Below are positions 21,771 through 31,714 of a DNA stretch of 64,000 bases, piece by piece; positions within the stretch are counted from its first letter, which is position 1, and each line of letters begins with the position of its first letter. The stretch covers positions 10,354,365 to 10,418,364 of the forward strand of contig OX155960.1 of NCBI GenBank assembly GCA_944548615.1. Reading direction: 5' to 3'. Made by a program: the position numbers and the translations under genes. This DNA comes from Micropterix aruncella. Lineage: Eukaryota > Arthropoda > Insecta > Lepidoptera > Micropterigidae. The notes under the pieces were generated by a model, which was given only the letters and a program-made list of their open reading frames with translations, was not told where the DNA came from and did no database searches.

Positions 21771-23235
21771 AGCCAATGCTAGATATAACTACTACCCACA
21801 TTCTTAAAGTTCCATTGCCAGTTTTCTGATCCATCATCAGAGCCTCAAGACCTCAAAAGTAGAAGCTGCTCGACGAATTGTGAGGAATGAGCCAAAACTC
21901 GGTATGTCTACTACCTAAACTCTTGAAGTTCCATTGCCAGTTTTCTGATCCATCATCAGAGCCTCAAGACCTCAAAAGTAGAAGCTGCTCGACGAATTGT
22001 GAGGAATGAGCCAAAACTCGGTATGTCTACTACCTAAACTCTTGAAGTTCCATTTCCAGTTTTCTGATCCATCATCAGAGCCTCAAGACCTCAAAAGTAG
22101 AAGCTGCTCGACGAATTGTGACGAATGAGCCAAAACTCGGTATGTCTACTACCTAAACTCTTGAAGTTCCATTTCCAGTTTTCTGATCCATCATCAGAGC
22201 CTCAAGACCTCAAAAGTAGAAGCTGCTCGACGAATTGTGACGAATGAGCCAAAACTCGGTATGTCTACTACCTAAACTCTTGAAGTTCCATTGCCAGTTT
22301 TCTGATCCATCATCAGAGCCTCAAGACCCCAAAAGTAGAAGCTGCTCGACGAATTGTGACGAATGATCCAAAACTCGGTATGTCTACTACCTAAACTCTT
22401 GAAGTTCCATTGCCAGTTTTCTGATCCATCATCAGGGCCTCAAGACCTCAAAAGTAGAAGCTGCTCGACGAATTGTGACGAATGAGCCAAAACACGGTAT
22501 GTCTACTACCTAAACTCTTGAAGTTCCATTGCCAGTTTTCTGATCCATCATCAGGGCCTCAAGACCTCAAAAGTAGAAACTGCTCGACGAATTGTGACGA
22601 TTGAGCCAAAACTCGGTATGTGTAGTACCTAAACTCTTGAAGTTCCATTGCCAGTTTTCTGATCCATCATCAGGGCCTCAAGACCTCAAAAGTAGAAGCT
22701 GCTCGACGAATTGTGACGAATGAGCCAAAACACGGTATGTCTACTACCTAAACTCTTGAAGTTCCATTGCCAGTTTTCTGATCCATCATCAGGGCCTCAA
22801 GACCTCAAAAGTAGAAGCTGCTCGACGAATTGTGACGATTGAGCCAAAACTCGGTATGTGTAGTACCTAAACTCTTGAAGTTCCATTGCCAGTTTTCTGA
22901 TCCATCATCAGGGCCTCAAGACCTCAAAAGTAGAAGCTGCTCGACGAATTGTGACGAATGAGCCAAAACACGGTATGTCTACTACCTAAACTCTTGAAGT
23001 TCCATTGCCAGTTTTCTGATCCATCATCAGGGCCTCAAGACCTCAAAAGTAGAAGCTGCTCGACGAATTGTGACGAATGAACCAAAACTCGGTATGTCTA
23101 CTACCTAAACTCTTGAAGTTCCATTGCCAGTTTCTGATCCATCATCAGAGCCTCAAGACCTCAAAAGTAGAAGCTGCTCGACGAATTGTGACGAATGAGC
23201 CAAAACTCGGTATGTCTACTACCTAAACTCTTACT
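21750..23235. repeat. 119-bp satellite array, about 12.3 units
   Basis: GCCAAAACTCGGTATG recurs at 21891, 22010, 22129 and 22248, then every 119 bp to 23199. The first unit (21772) is the most diverged and the last is cut at ACCTAAACTCTTACTCG. Each unit carries the small palindrome CTGATCCATCATCAG. Units starting 22486, 22724 and 22962 share ACACGG; the alternating units 22605 and 22843 share GATTGAG and GTGTAGTACC. This gives a 238-bp dimer over the middle of the array. One unit has a single-base deletion near 23130. The left edge abuts the RLE-family RT remnant. Confidence 0.95.
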
Positions 23236-23825
23236 CGTACTATGTAAATTTCTATCAGCGTTTTCGTATATAAAGCCGGGATTTGGGCGTACTTTCAGAA
23301 ATTGAGAATGTTATGAAAAAAATACTTTTTATAATAATTTTATTTTTATTCTATCAATCAACGCTTGTATTTTATAATATTTAAATATTATTTATTTTGA
23401 GTGGCTTTTAAAGAGAGAAAGTATGGTTTATTCAACGTAAAAAAACGAGAAAATCTTACTTATTGTGACGTTTAGATTAAGAAATTCAAAAAACTTTTGA
23501 AAAATCTGACCAGCGCATACTAAAGAGGAACATATTAATTCAATTTTGCGCTGAATATTTTTTTCGATAACTTATTAGTTGTCCATATCTTAGTGCAGAA
23601 AATCAACTCCAAGCGTGTTCAAAGAAAACGAACTAAGTTTGAGGCCCATTTACTTAGTCCTACATTCCGAACTAAAAGGTCAAAAAAATCCTAAATATTA
23701 CTCATATTGCCAATTATCGCATACAATGTATTTTTTTCATATTGTATGTTTACTTTAAAAAATAGAAAATGTTGACATCTCATGACAAGAGCGCTAGGCG
23801 TAAATTTTTGAAGACTAGGGTCTTA
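23236..23825. other. Gene-free AT-rich stretch
   Basis: No gene or recognised repeat; T/A homopolymers are frequent. Confidence 0.4.
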
Positions 23826-24229
23826 AGTCACAAAAAGTAGTTTTTATATTAAAAAAAATTAAATCGTTAGGTCATGTTAATTGGTCATATTATCAACAAT
23901 TATGAATTCATATCAAAATAAGTAAATGTATCGTCTCAAGTGTTTAAAACAAAAGACTTTTCCCTTTTACTGCATATAATTTCCCTTTTACTGCATAAAT
24001 GGTTTAAGAGATAAGACACTCACAAATAAGACACTCACAAGAAGACACTCACAAATAACGGTAATATAGTCAAATTGGCATGCAAATACATACATGTGCA
24101 GTAAAAATATAACCCTTCTTTTGGCAGTCAGGAAATAAATCATAGCACTCAGTACTAACCGAACCACACTCATAATTTCATCACTAGTAAAAAGTTTTAC
24201 CGCCCAACGAAGTCACGGGTCAGCGTTAG
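23826..24229 (+). mobile_element. Helitron 3' half
   Basis: It matches the reverse complement of 2981-3395 with the same internal blocks (AAGTCACAAAAAGTAG, TTATCAACAATTATGAATTC, TCGTCTCAAGTGTTTAAAAC). The short motif GACACTCACAAATAA is repeated in tandem here. The end is CGCCCAACGAAGTCACGGGTC then AGCGTTAG, so the terminal hairpin and CTAG are mutated. The 5' half is absent. Confidence 0.7.
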
Positions 24230-24644
24230 ATGCGAGGCGAACATTAGGTGTTCCCAACTGGTAAATAAAGTTTGATTTTGGTGAAATTAAATGCAAATAT
24301 AAACCGTTTCATAGAGTAATCCTAAAGAACATGATTTTGCCTAGTCGTGTAAAGTCACATTCACTGGGCAATGATGGCTGATATGACGGTGCTCGATTAA
24401 ATTAAAAACTACGCATTAAACAGATGTTTCGAAATGTTAAAATAAATCTTTGATGACCGAAGTTGTGTTGTTTAATACTGTGTACAGAACAAATGTCGTC
24501 AATCTATGTAAAAAAGACAACTAAATATTAAACTTGTGAATTTTGCCTACTAATTTTTTAAAAAATATATGGGAAATGATAAATAGGGACGTAACCATAA
24601 ACGCGCACATACGATTTTTTATTTTTTTCAATATATGTGTTCTA
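24230..24644. other. Gene-free stretch
   Basis: No supported gene or recognised repeat between the Helitron half and the palindromic element. Confidence 0.35.
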
Positions 24645-24648
24645 TTAA

Positions 24649-25081
24649 GGTGATTCGTCGCGGTCCGAGGAAACTATTCTGATAATAGATGGCGTTGTAA
24701 GCAATATTAACAGAAAAATACGATTTTTAGCTCTCTCAGTGCAGTAAAAATTACGAAATAAATTTACCGGGAACTTTACATATACACGGTTCGATGTACT
24801 TCGTATCACCGCGATAATCAACCGAATTACGAAATTAATGGGGAAAACAGACCAATTTCGGTTCTGAACCGAAATTGGTCTGTTTTCCCCATTAATTTCG
24901 TAATGCGGTTGATTATCGCGGTGATACGAAGTACATCGAACCGTGTATATGTAAAGTTCCCGGTAAATTTATTTCGTAATTTTTACTGCACTGAGAGAGC
25001 TAAAAATCGTATTTTTCTGTTAATATTGCTTACATCGCCATCTATTATCAGAATAGTTTCCTCGGCCCGCGACGAATCACC
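24649..25081. mobile_element. 433-bp near-perfect palindromic MITE flanked by TTAA
   Basis: TTAA occurs at 24645-24648 and again at 25082-25085. Between them the two 216-base arms are exact reverse complements except for three substitutions seen by eye, with no indels and a single central base (24865). The ends are GGTGATTCGTCGCGG and its complement. TTAA duplication is the hallmark of piggyBac-superfamily insertion, but the terminal bases are not the usual CCC, so the family is not assigned. A 60-codon frame in the right arm is not a gene. Confidence 0.85.
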
Positions 25082-25085
25082 TTAA

Positions 25086-25389
25086 GGTAAACTATCAATT
25101 AAAAAAATAAAATGGCGATTATTAATGAATGTAATTTTACCCCCATATTATTAGGTAATTTGAATTGGTTATTTTGATACAAAATATTTTTTAATAATTT
25201 TCGGAAGTTGTTGTTTTAAGAATTTTGTTACCGCTTTTGAAGAGGTTAACACTGGTAAAAAAATACTAGGAATGATATTTCTTTTTTTATTATTTCTATG
25301 CTTCACCATCAGCCACCTACAGGCGCACTCCGCAACTAACGATATTTTGCCATCTACCGGCTATAAATCATCACGCAACTAAAGTGTCT
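25086..25389. other. Gene-free stretch before the gag-only element
   Basis: AT-rich sequence. Its far end turns GC-rich at about 25390, taken as the approximate 5' limit of the next element. Confidence 0.35.
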
Positions 25390-25629
25390 CCTTTCCTATA
25401 GAGGGCGCTGCCGTCGATTAGGAACGACCTGCGGATCGGTCGAACGAAAATCATCTAGTCATTTTGTTATCGAAGTTGAGGTCGCATTCAGTGCCCGGCG
25501 TCCGTTCTGAACGGTCGCCTGCTCCGCTCCGCCGCCCGCGCTGAATATTGCCGCCGCGAGTCGACCGTCGAGCGCCGTCTCCGGTCCTCGCCGTGAAGTT
25601 CGTGCCGTCGAGTCCGCTCCGGCCCGAAT

Positions 25630-27186
25630 ATGAGCTCCGCCGCCGAAGCAGCCGCTTCGCACAGCACCGCTGTTACCAGGGGCAAGGATATGCCCTTAAT
25701 CCCGCCTGTGACGCCGAGGAAACGCGTGAGAAATCCCGATTCCCCTGATGCCGAGCCACAGAGAGACCCGCAACGCCGTCGGGCTGACTCCTTCTACGAC
25801 AGCGACCTCTTCAACACCCCGGTGCCTTCGGATGACGAAGATGCACCGACCTACGCCAAAGCGGCCAGGAGGAGCCCGACTCCGAGCGTCAATGGAGCCG
25901 CGCCTGTGCCACTGCCGCGCTCGACGATGAGTTCCGCGCCGCAACACCTGAACTCGGAGCCGCGTCCCCAGCCAATCGTCGTGGATAAGCTGGATAGGTG
26001 GCCTGACCACCTGCAGACTATCCGGGCCAGGCTGGGCCGCGCTCCTATCGTGTCGCCGATTGGAGGAGGGGGCGGACTTCGCTTTCGTCCTGCCGACTCC
26101 GCCGAATACCGAGTCATTCAGGACTATTTACATAGCCTGGGCGGCTCGGTAGCATGGCACACATATACGACGCCCACCAGCAAGGATGCGAAAATTGCCA
26201 TCCGCGGCCTGCCTTCCAATACCACACAGGAGGAGGCCATCTCCGGGCTGGCTGACCACGGCATCGAGGCCAGCTACGTCAGAATGATACACGGCGGGCG
26301 GCGAGCACTATTCTACGCCGTCATCCGCAAGAACGAGCGCTGGCGGGAGGTGTTCTCCATCGCGGAGATTCACTTCCTGCAGGTTACCGTGGAGGCCTGG
26401 AGGGGCAGAAATGGCCCCAAGCAGTGCCACCGGTGCCAGCGCTTCCGCCACAGCAGCCACAACTGCCACCGACGACAAGTGTGCGTGTGCTGTGGCAAAG
26501 AACACGCAGCCAAAGATTGCCCGAGGCCGAAAACCGCCCGGGCGACCTGCGGAAACTGCGGAGAGGACCATCCTGCGAACAACAGGAGATGCCGCAGCTT
26601 CCTGGCGGAAATCCGCCAAACTTCGCGGAAGCAGCAGGGCGTCCCGCACGCAGTGGTCGTCGCCGCCCCGCCGCGAGCTACTACGACTCAGGCAAACGAC
26701 GAAGGCAAACTCCAGCCCGTTGTCTCCCCGCAACGCAACGCGCCCCTGTCCTGGAGACAGAAGCCAGCGCCGCCGGCCGCTCCGCAGCAACCAGCTGAGG
26801 AGAAAAAGTCAAAACGGCGGCGTCGGTCGAAGCCACTGCAGCAGCAGCCATCCAGGCCCCATCCAACGCAGGAGGAGAAGATGGAGGTCGAAGCGACCGC
26901 CCCACCCTCTTGCTCCCAGCCAGTGAGAGCAGCCACAGAGTCCGCCTCCACTCAAACGGACGAAGAGTGGCCGACCACACCGCCCCCACAACCCCAGCCG
27001 GAAGAGCCGATGTACCTAGATGAAAAGCGTTTTCTCGACGAAGACGAGCAGGTAACAATCACGGCGTCCCAGTTGCTGGACCTGATTTACGAGTGCCAAA
27101 TCGGCACGAAAGAGGAAAATATTATGCTCATTAATATTTTCCTCAAAACGGACCTACCACGACGTGCCTCGAAGAAAGGAGCGTAA
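25630..27186 (+). CDS. Gag-like ORF1 protein with PRE_C2HC-type region and three zinc knuckles
   Basis: The 518-residue frame is intact. The N-terminal ~120 residues are Pro/Ser/Arg-rich and disordered (PPVTPRKRVRNPDSPDAE, SDDEDAPTYAKAARR). Residues ~150-255 (LGGSVAWHTYTT, IAIRGLPSNTTQEEAI, FLQVTVEAWRG) fit the PRE_C2HC region of Jockey/HeT-A Gag proteins. Three CCHC knuckles follow: CHRCQRFRHSSHNC, CVCCGKEHAAKDC and CGNCGEDHPANNRRC. The C-terminus is Pro/Gln-rich with basic runs (KKSKRRRRSK). Such proteins coat element RNA and may carry it to the nucleus. The start was chosen as the first Met after the GC-rich leader. Internal Mets would remove only disordered sequence. The intact frame suggests a fairly young copy. 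Host domestication cannot be excluded. Confidence 0.85.
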   Translation: MSSAAEAAASHSTAVTRGKDMPLIPPVTPRKRVRNPDSPDAEPQRDPQRRRADSFYDSDLFNTPVPSDDEDAPTYAKAARRSPTPSVNGAAPVPLPRSTMSSAPQHLNSEPRPQPIVVDKLDRWPDHLQTIRARLGRAPIVSPIGGGGGLRFRPADSAEYRVIQDYLHSLGGSVAWHTYTTPTSKDAKIAIRGLPSNTTQEEAISGLADHGIEASYVRMIHGGRRALFYAVIRKNERWREVFSIAEIHFLQVTVEAWRGRNGPKQCHRCQRFRHSSHNCHRRQVCVCCGKEHAAKDCPRPKTARATCGNCGEDHPANNRRCRSFLAEIRQTSRKQQGVPHAVVVAAPPRATTTQANDEGKLQPVVSPQRNAPLSWRQKPAPPAAPQQPAEEKKSKRRRRSKPLQQQPSRPHPTQEEKMEVEATAPPSCSQPVRAATESASTQTDEEWPTTPPPQPQPEEPMYLDEKRFLDEDEQVTITASQLLDLIYECQIGTKEENIMLINIFLKTDLPRRASKKGA

Positions 27187-27211
27187 CATTGTTCTACACT
27201 AAGAATCCTGC

Positions 27212-27445
27212 CTCAGGGTGAACAGCCCTGAGACGCCATATGCTCGAAAGCCGGGTCAATGGACCCGGCTCACACGAAGCCCCACCCAACAGTACGAGAA
27301 GTGGAAGAAGTCACAGGCCTATATACAGGGCCTGTCGACCGATATTCGGCGAGTTGAGGTCGCTCATGGGCCTTTTGGTTGCCCAAAAGGCCCAGGATCA
27401 TTGTGTTAATATACTGGTCCCGCACTGCGGGACCAGTATATTAAC
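27212..27445 (+). promoter_or_regulatory. String of five hairpins in the 3' region of the gag-only element
   Basis: Perfect stems by eye: CTCAGGG/CCCTGAG (27212-27232), AGCCGGGTC/GACCCGGCT (27249-27270), ACAGGCC/GGCCTGT (27313-27335), GGGCCTTTTGG/CCAAAAGGCCC (27368-27393), and a 20-bp stem starting GTTAATATACTGGTCCCGCA with a one-base centre (27405-27445). The first, second and fourth have counterparts at 2611-2716, where the first stem keeps pairing despite a changed base pair. They are likely RNA structures for recognition by RT or Gag. Function is inferred. Confidence 0.75.
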
Positions 27446-27545
27446 TGATTTTTTGGAAAATGGCGAGGTGTTAGGGGCTTGCTCCACCCTCGCCGCGGGT
27501 TGGCCCGGCATTGCAGTGCCGCCGGGATCGGCCCAATAAATATCT

Positions 27546-29500
27546 AATTAACTACCTTTACTTAATTTGTAACTGGCGTCTTGATTCGCCAGGCAGTCGC
27601 AAAAGTGTGCACACACAAATGCTTAAAACTCAATATTTGTTCAATGTCGAAAGCATCATCTAAATAAATTTAATAAGGTCAACAGATGGTTGCATGCAAT
27701 CCCCATCACTAAAGCTAAATGAAATCAAAACACAGTATATCTGTTTTAGTATTTCACTGATAATATTAGTATTATTTATACATAGTAGCAACAACAGCAA
27801 TCCCTGTGCAACTCACTAAAAAGGGTTAAATTCATTTTAAAAAAACTGGGCATACAGGTATATTATATAAAGGCTGAGATGGGAGAAACAAATTTGCTAC
27901 CTACCACAGGAATCAGATGGATGGCATATATGTTTAATATCTTAGACCAAAATACACTTTATGACCCCATTGCTTACCTCACGAATGTGTAATTTGAAGA
28001 TCATCCAGATGACATCCCGACAATACCCCACTATACAATTGTTCCAAGATGAACTGTCAAGTCCTTGATGGTCTTCAGCTTTACAGAAAACATATTATAG
28101 GTATGCCAGTATTTTAAAAATATCAATTCTGGGAACGCTCTAAGAACCCACCAGACTCGACAGAGGATTGCTGCCAATTATGAAATAGGTACCTTGAATG
28201 CAATTAAATCATGATAGTTTAATTCATGATTGGATATCTGTTAATTCATGATGTTATGACAACTCGGGGAGAAAAGAACCACGGCGATAAACCATGAGTA
28301 TAATAAACCAACAGCAATAACTAACAGAAGGGTTGGCCGTGGCAGAGGGGGGAGGGGTTGTTTACTTGCTAGTAAAGTCTTGCGGTGACACAACCGTTTT
28401 TTTTAAACTGCTGTTGAGATGGTTTTGAAAAGATCATTGCACAGTTCGCCGGTATCTTGTTTTGACGACTCTTCAATGATTCCCATCTGTCAAACCGTCA
28501 TGTTCTTATTCTAATTTATCTATATTCTTCCTGCATTGTTCACTTCACATGATGAACAGTCACCGCTGGCTTCACCTACAAAGAGTTTTGCGCTTTTATC
28601 ACCATATAGGTTTATGATTATGTAAATATTTTTTGGAAACGATGACTGACATTTGGGTCGTCCAATTTTAAACTACCTACGCCAGATCCACTTTTACTCC
28701 AAAAATACCTACGTATTTTTTACTCTATGGTCTTGTCTTACTTGAGTTATGTTTCCAAAACATCATTTATTTTAAATTAAAACAATGCCAAGACATTTTT
28801 AAAGAGATTTTTTTAACAAAAGGTTTTTAAACACCAATCAGACCAAAGAAATCATCAAAAAACTGTCATGGCGATTAACCGGTCGAAAGCCAGCCTTCGC
28901 GCGCATAAAACTGCATCGCAACTTTTTGGTCAATTTAGTAAATAAATTCTAACAATATCGTTTTTTCATGAATTCCTTCTTGTTACCTAGTAATTGATCT
29001 TGTTAGTCACATATATTATATACTTATATAATATATATAGAGGCCGGCCGAAACGGCTACAGGCGGATCTGTCAAACCGCGCAAAATACCTATAGCCACT
29101 ATTGGCGTCCGACGGGTTAATAGCGAAACTTTTAGCTCTCCTTTATTTTCGGTCGTCACAACCTGAAGTTAGTAACAAACGCAGTCAGATCCTAGACGTC
29201 ATCATTGATTATACAATGTTTATAAATCAATGATGTCATTAATAAAACTCGCTAGGTTCAAATTTACATTTAAAAAACCTGCTATATCCTATTTTCAAAC
29301 AATATGCTTATTTTACTGCAATTTAAAAAATATGCACTAGTAATTGTACTTATCAAATATTGCATACATTTATAATATATTTTTTAATTATGTAACTCTT
29401 ATTAAGAGAAAATTGAACCCAATGTAAAATAGACCTATCTGGATCTGGCGGAACTTAAAATTAGACAATACATTAACAATAAGTCCAAAATACCTAAATA
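27546..29500. other. Gene-free stretch
   Basis: Nearly 2 kb with no supported coding region or classified repeat. It contains a G-rich patch at about 28345-28358 and CCGGCCGAAACGGC at about 29044. Host coding sequence was not recognised. Confidence 0.4.
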
Positions 29501-30805
29501 CAGTAGGACCTCGCTTATCCGAGGTAACGTGAACCGAGGGTACCTCGGATATCGAAAACTCGGATAACATGGAGTCTGTCGTAAATCGAAGCTCCCACCG
29601 GTGCTTCCACATCCCGAAGCAGTTCTGGGAGTCAGTTTTTGGGATAGCCTTTAGTGCACTGGTCGCATTTTTTTTTGTAATTGTCTGTCATCAAATTGAT
29701 GCCCTTTGAGTGAAATTTTCAATTTTGGGAACAGCCAAAAGTCACAGGGGGCTATGTCAGTACATTTTCATTATTAGTGACCAATGCCAAGTTGTCCTGT
29801 GCAATTTCAAAGCGGAAAAAAAATGTTCTGTCAGCAATTTTGGAATGAATTTTGCACACGCGAATCATGTTCAAATTTTCGGTTGGTATTCTCGAAACAC
29901 AAGTTTTCGGAATTCCAAGAACACTTTCTAGTTCACGCACAGTTAAACGCAATCGCAAGTCGCACACGGTCGATATTTTCCAGTGTTAATGTGCTCGAAG
30001 GTCGCCCAGAACGCAAGTCACTGTCAACACACAAGCGGCTATTTTTAAAACGCTTGTACCACTCTTTTATTTGTGTTTTGCCCATGCACTCATCCCCAAA
30101 GGCCTTCTGTAACATAACAATAGTGTTTGCACATTTCAAAAGTTTTGTATCAAGTTTTGCATCAAAGCAAAACTTGATACAAATTCGTTGGTCCTGTCTT
30201 TCGGTTATTTTCAACGATAGCAAAATCCAACAATAGGGATTTTTTACATTATAGGTACTCATAAGAAAGGTTAGCTATATTTTCTACATTTAAAGTAAGC
30301 TTTTAGTGTCTTCTCGTTTTAATGAGAATAATAATAAAATATTTAGTGACAATAATTTTCTTCCATATTTTAAATGTAATCGTTTCTATTTCACAATTAT
30401 TTTCGTTTTAACGTGTCATCTTAATCATAAAGGCGTGATCCGTATGAAAAATCTAATTCAAAATTAAAAAAAGATACTGTAAGGAACTGTAATGCTGTGA
30501 GTGAATTCACATGTTACTACCAACTGCAGCATCCGACCAAACGTCAGAAGTTACTGGTTACGATTTTATCTAATAGAGGTCGCTGGAACTTTCTGGAGCG
30601 GAATTATGAACGCAGGTCGGATACTTTTGGCAGACCTGAATATAGAATACAGTACATGCATGAATTATAGAGTACAGTACTGCATAGTAAAATCGGAGTA
30701 GAGAGGTGACTTTGGGGGGTAAAAATATGGCCTATCCGTGGCCTTTTCGAACTCGGTTAACCCGGAACTCGGTTAATTGAGGCTCGAATAACTGCGGCCC
30801 TACTG
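29501..30805 (-). mobile_element. Mariner-family transposon, internally deleted
   Basis: TA target duplications flank it (29499-29500 and 30806-30807), and the ends CAGTAGGAC...TATCCGAG and CTCGAATAACTGCGGCCCTACTG are imperfect inverted repeats. On the minus strand 30262-29933 encodes the N-terminal helix-turn-helix: RQDQRICIKFCF, MLQKAFGDECMGKTQIKEWY and DLRSGRPSS. Next, 29967-29752 continues (RLTVRELESVLGIP, RFEIAQDNLALVTNNENVLT). The frame then stops and resumes at C-terminal CDFWLFPKLK-like sequence (about 29740-29570). The middle of the DDD catalytic domain is therefore deleted. Total length ~1.3 kb. It is inactive. Confidence 0.75.
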
Positions 30806-30807
30806 TA

Positions 30808-31148
30808 GTTTATTTTTTAAATAAAAACGAGTCTACATTTTAAATAACTGTAATTTCGGACACATTTGCTTAAATTTCAAAAATTGCTTACATGCAACGA
30901 ACGATTGATATCAAAGATTTGAGTACAAAAATTATATTGCCAGTTGATAATTTGCATTATATAAATACGTGTGTGTATGGGTATATATATTACATAAAAC
31001 ATAGTCATTTTTAGAGTCGCTCAAAAACAAAAATATACCTATTACAGGGTGTTCGGAACCTAAAATCCTTTTTTTTAAAGGGGTTATTGAAAAAACAATT
31101 TTATGTCCCGAACAGTCTGTATAATACATATTACAATTATAAAAACTA
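30808..31148. other. Presumed 3' UTR and flank of the ATAD5-like gene
   Basis: It lies immediately downstream (minus strand) of the stop codon at 31149-31151. It is AT-rich with an inverted pair (GGGTGTTCGGAACCTAAAAT...ATTTTATGTCCCGAACAGTC at 31046-31118). A candidate AATAAA on the minus strand at about 30814-30809 sits next to the mariner. The true cleavage site cannot be told from sequence. Confidence 0.4.
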
Positions 31149-31398
31149 TCAAGTGGCATTTAAACTTTGACAAATTATATTGTAATCATTCTCTTTGCCC
31201 CCGTGCCCCAAAGACTTTAAATAGTGGTTAAAACGGTTATTTCTCTTCATGTTTGTGTCTTGCCGGTCTCTTTCATTGCGACATATCGTCCTCAGAGCTG
31301 GAAGGTAGTCCATGGCTAAACTACGCCTCTGAAGACAATGGGTTGATGGAATGACTTCACATAAAGAGTTGTTCGCCTTACGAACTTGAGCTGATTGT
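31149..31398 (-). CDS. ATAD5: ATAD5/Elg1 homologue, exon 3 (last coding exon)
   Basis: The exon begins after the polypyrimidine tract and acceptor TTTTTTTCTTCAG (AG at 31400-31399). It starts with one base that completes the two-base codon left by exon 2, then runs 82 codons to TGA at 31151-31149. The segment DYLPALRTICRNERDRQ followed by KRNNRFNHYLKSLG matches the conserved C-terminal tail of ATAD5/Elg1 proteins (a YLP-LR-ICR-E block followed by RFxHYL). Exon 2 ends just before this motif would be expected. The exon is too short and shadowed to stand out as an ORF. The motif match and phase match together make the assignment firm, though the tail is recalled from the family and not aligned. 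Confidence 0.85.
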
Positions 31399-31474
31399 CT
31401 GAAGAAAAAAAGAATTTGGTTATTCGCTTACTTACAAAAATATTTTGATGAGTACATTGATTATATAGTGTATT

Positions 31475-31712
31475 AGATTTCTCAATGCCGTACTACGATT
31501 TGGCAGCTCATATTTTACTATGAAACACAATGTGTAGATGGCACTCATCGTTTTAAAAATTGATTACAAGAACTTCAATATGGCGGCGTTCGTGGTATAA
31601 CAGTATAGCGGTGCACTAAAGAAAGCGCTCTAAACACGCCTGTACGGTATCCAATCTCGAAATAAAATAATAACATAATAACAAACGCATTTTTAAATCA
31701 TATTTTATACTA
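31475..31712 (+). repeat. Interspersed repeat family A, copy 2 (truncated)
   Basis: It matches the start of the 6945-7495 copy (GCCGTACTACGATTTGGCAGCT, ATGGCGGCGTTCGTGGTATA) and stops where the RLE element 3' end begins at about 31715. It lies in intron 2 of the ATAD5-like gene. Confidence 0.65.
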
Positions 31713-31714
31713 AT

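Larger units (their letters stand above)
25390..27545 (+). mobile_element. Gag-only (ORF1-only) Jockey-like non-LTR element
   Basis: A ~240-bp GC-rich leader (25390-25629), one long ORF (25630-27186) and a ~350-bp hairpin-rich 3' region ending CCAATAAATATC (about 27545) form a compact unit. No reverse transcriptase follows. Elements with only a gag-like ORF are known (HeT-A at Drosophila telomeres is the classic case) and must borrow RT in trans. No poly(A) or clear target duplication was found, so the outer boundaries are approximate. GC content is far above the surrounding DNA. Confidence 0.7.

Noticed and set aside
21750..23235. CRISPR-like array
   Set aside because: The regular 119-bp spacing is a satellite in which the whole unit repeats. 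There are no unique spacers between short repeats and the context is eukaryotic.
26308..27058. Several antisense and alternate-frame ORFs (up to 171 codons) within the gag-only element
   Set aside because: They overlap the intact 518-codon ORF1 with zinc knuckles and are explained by its GC content.
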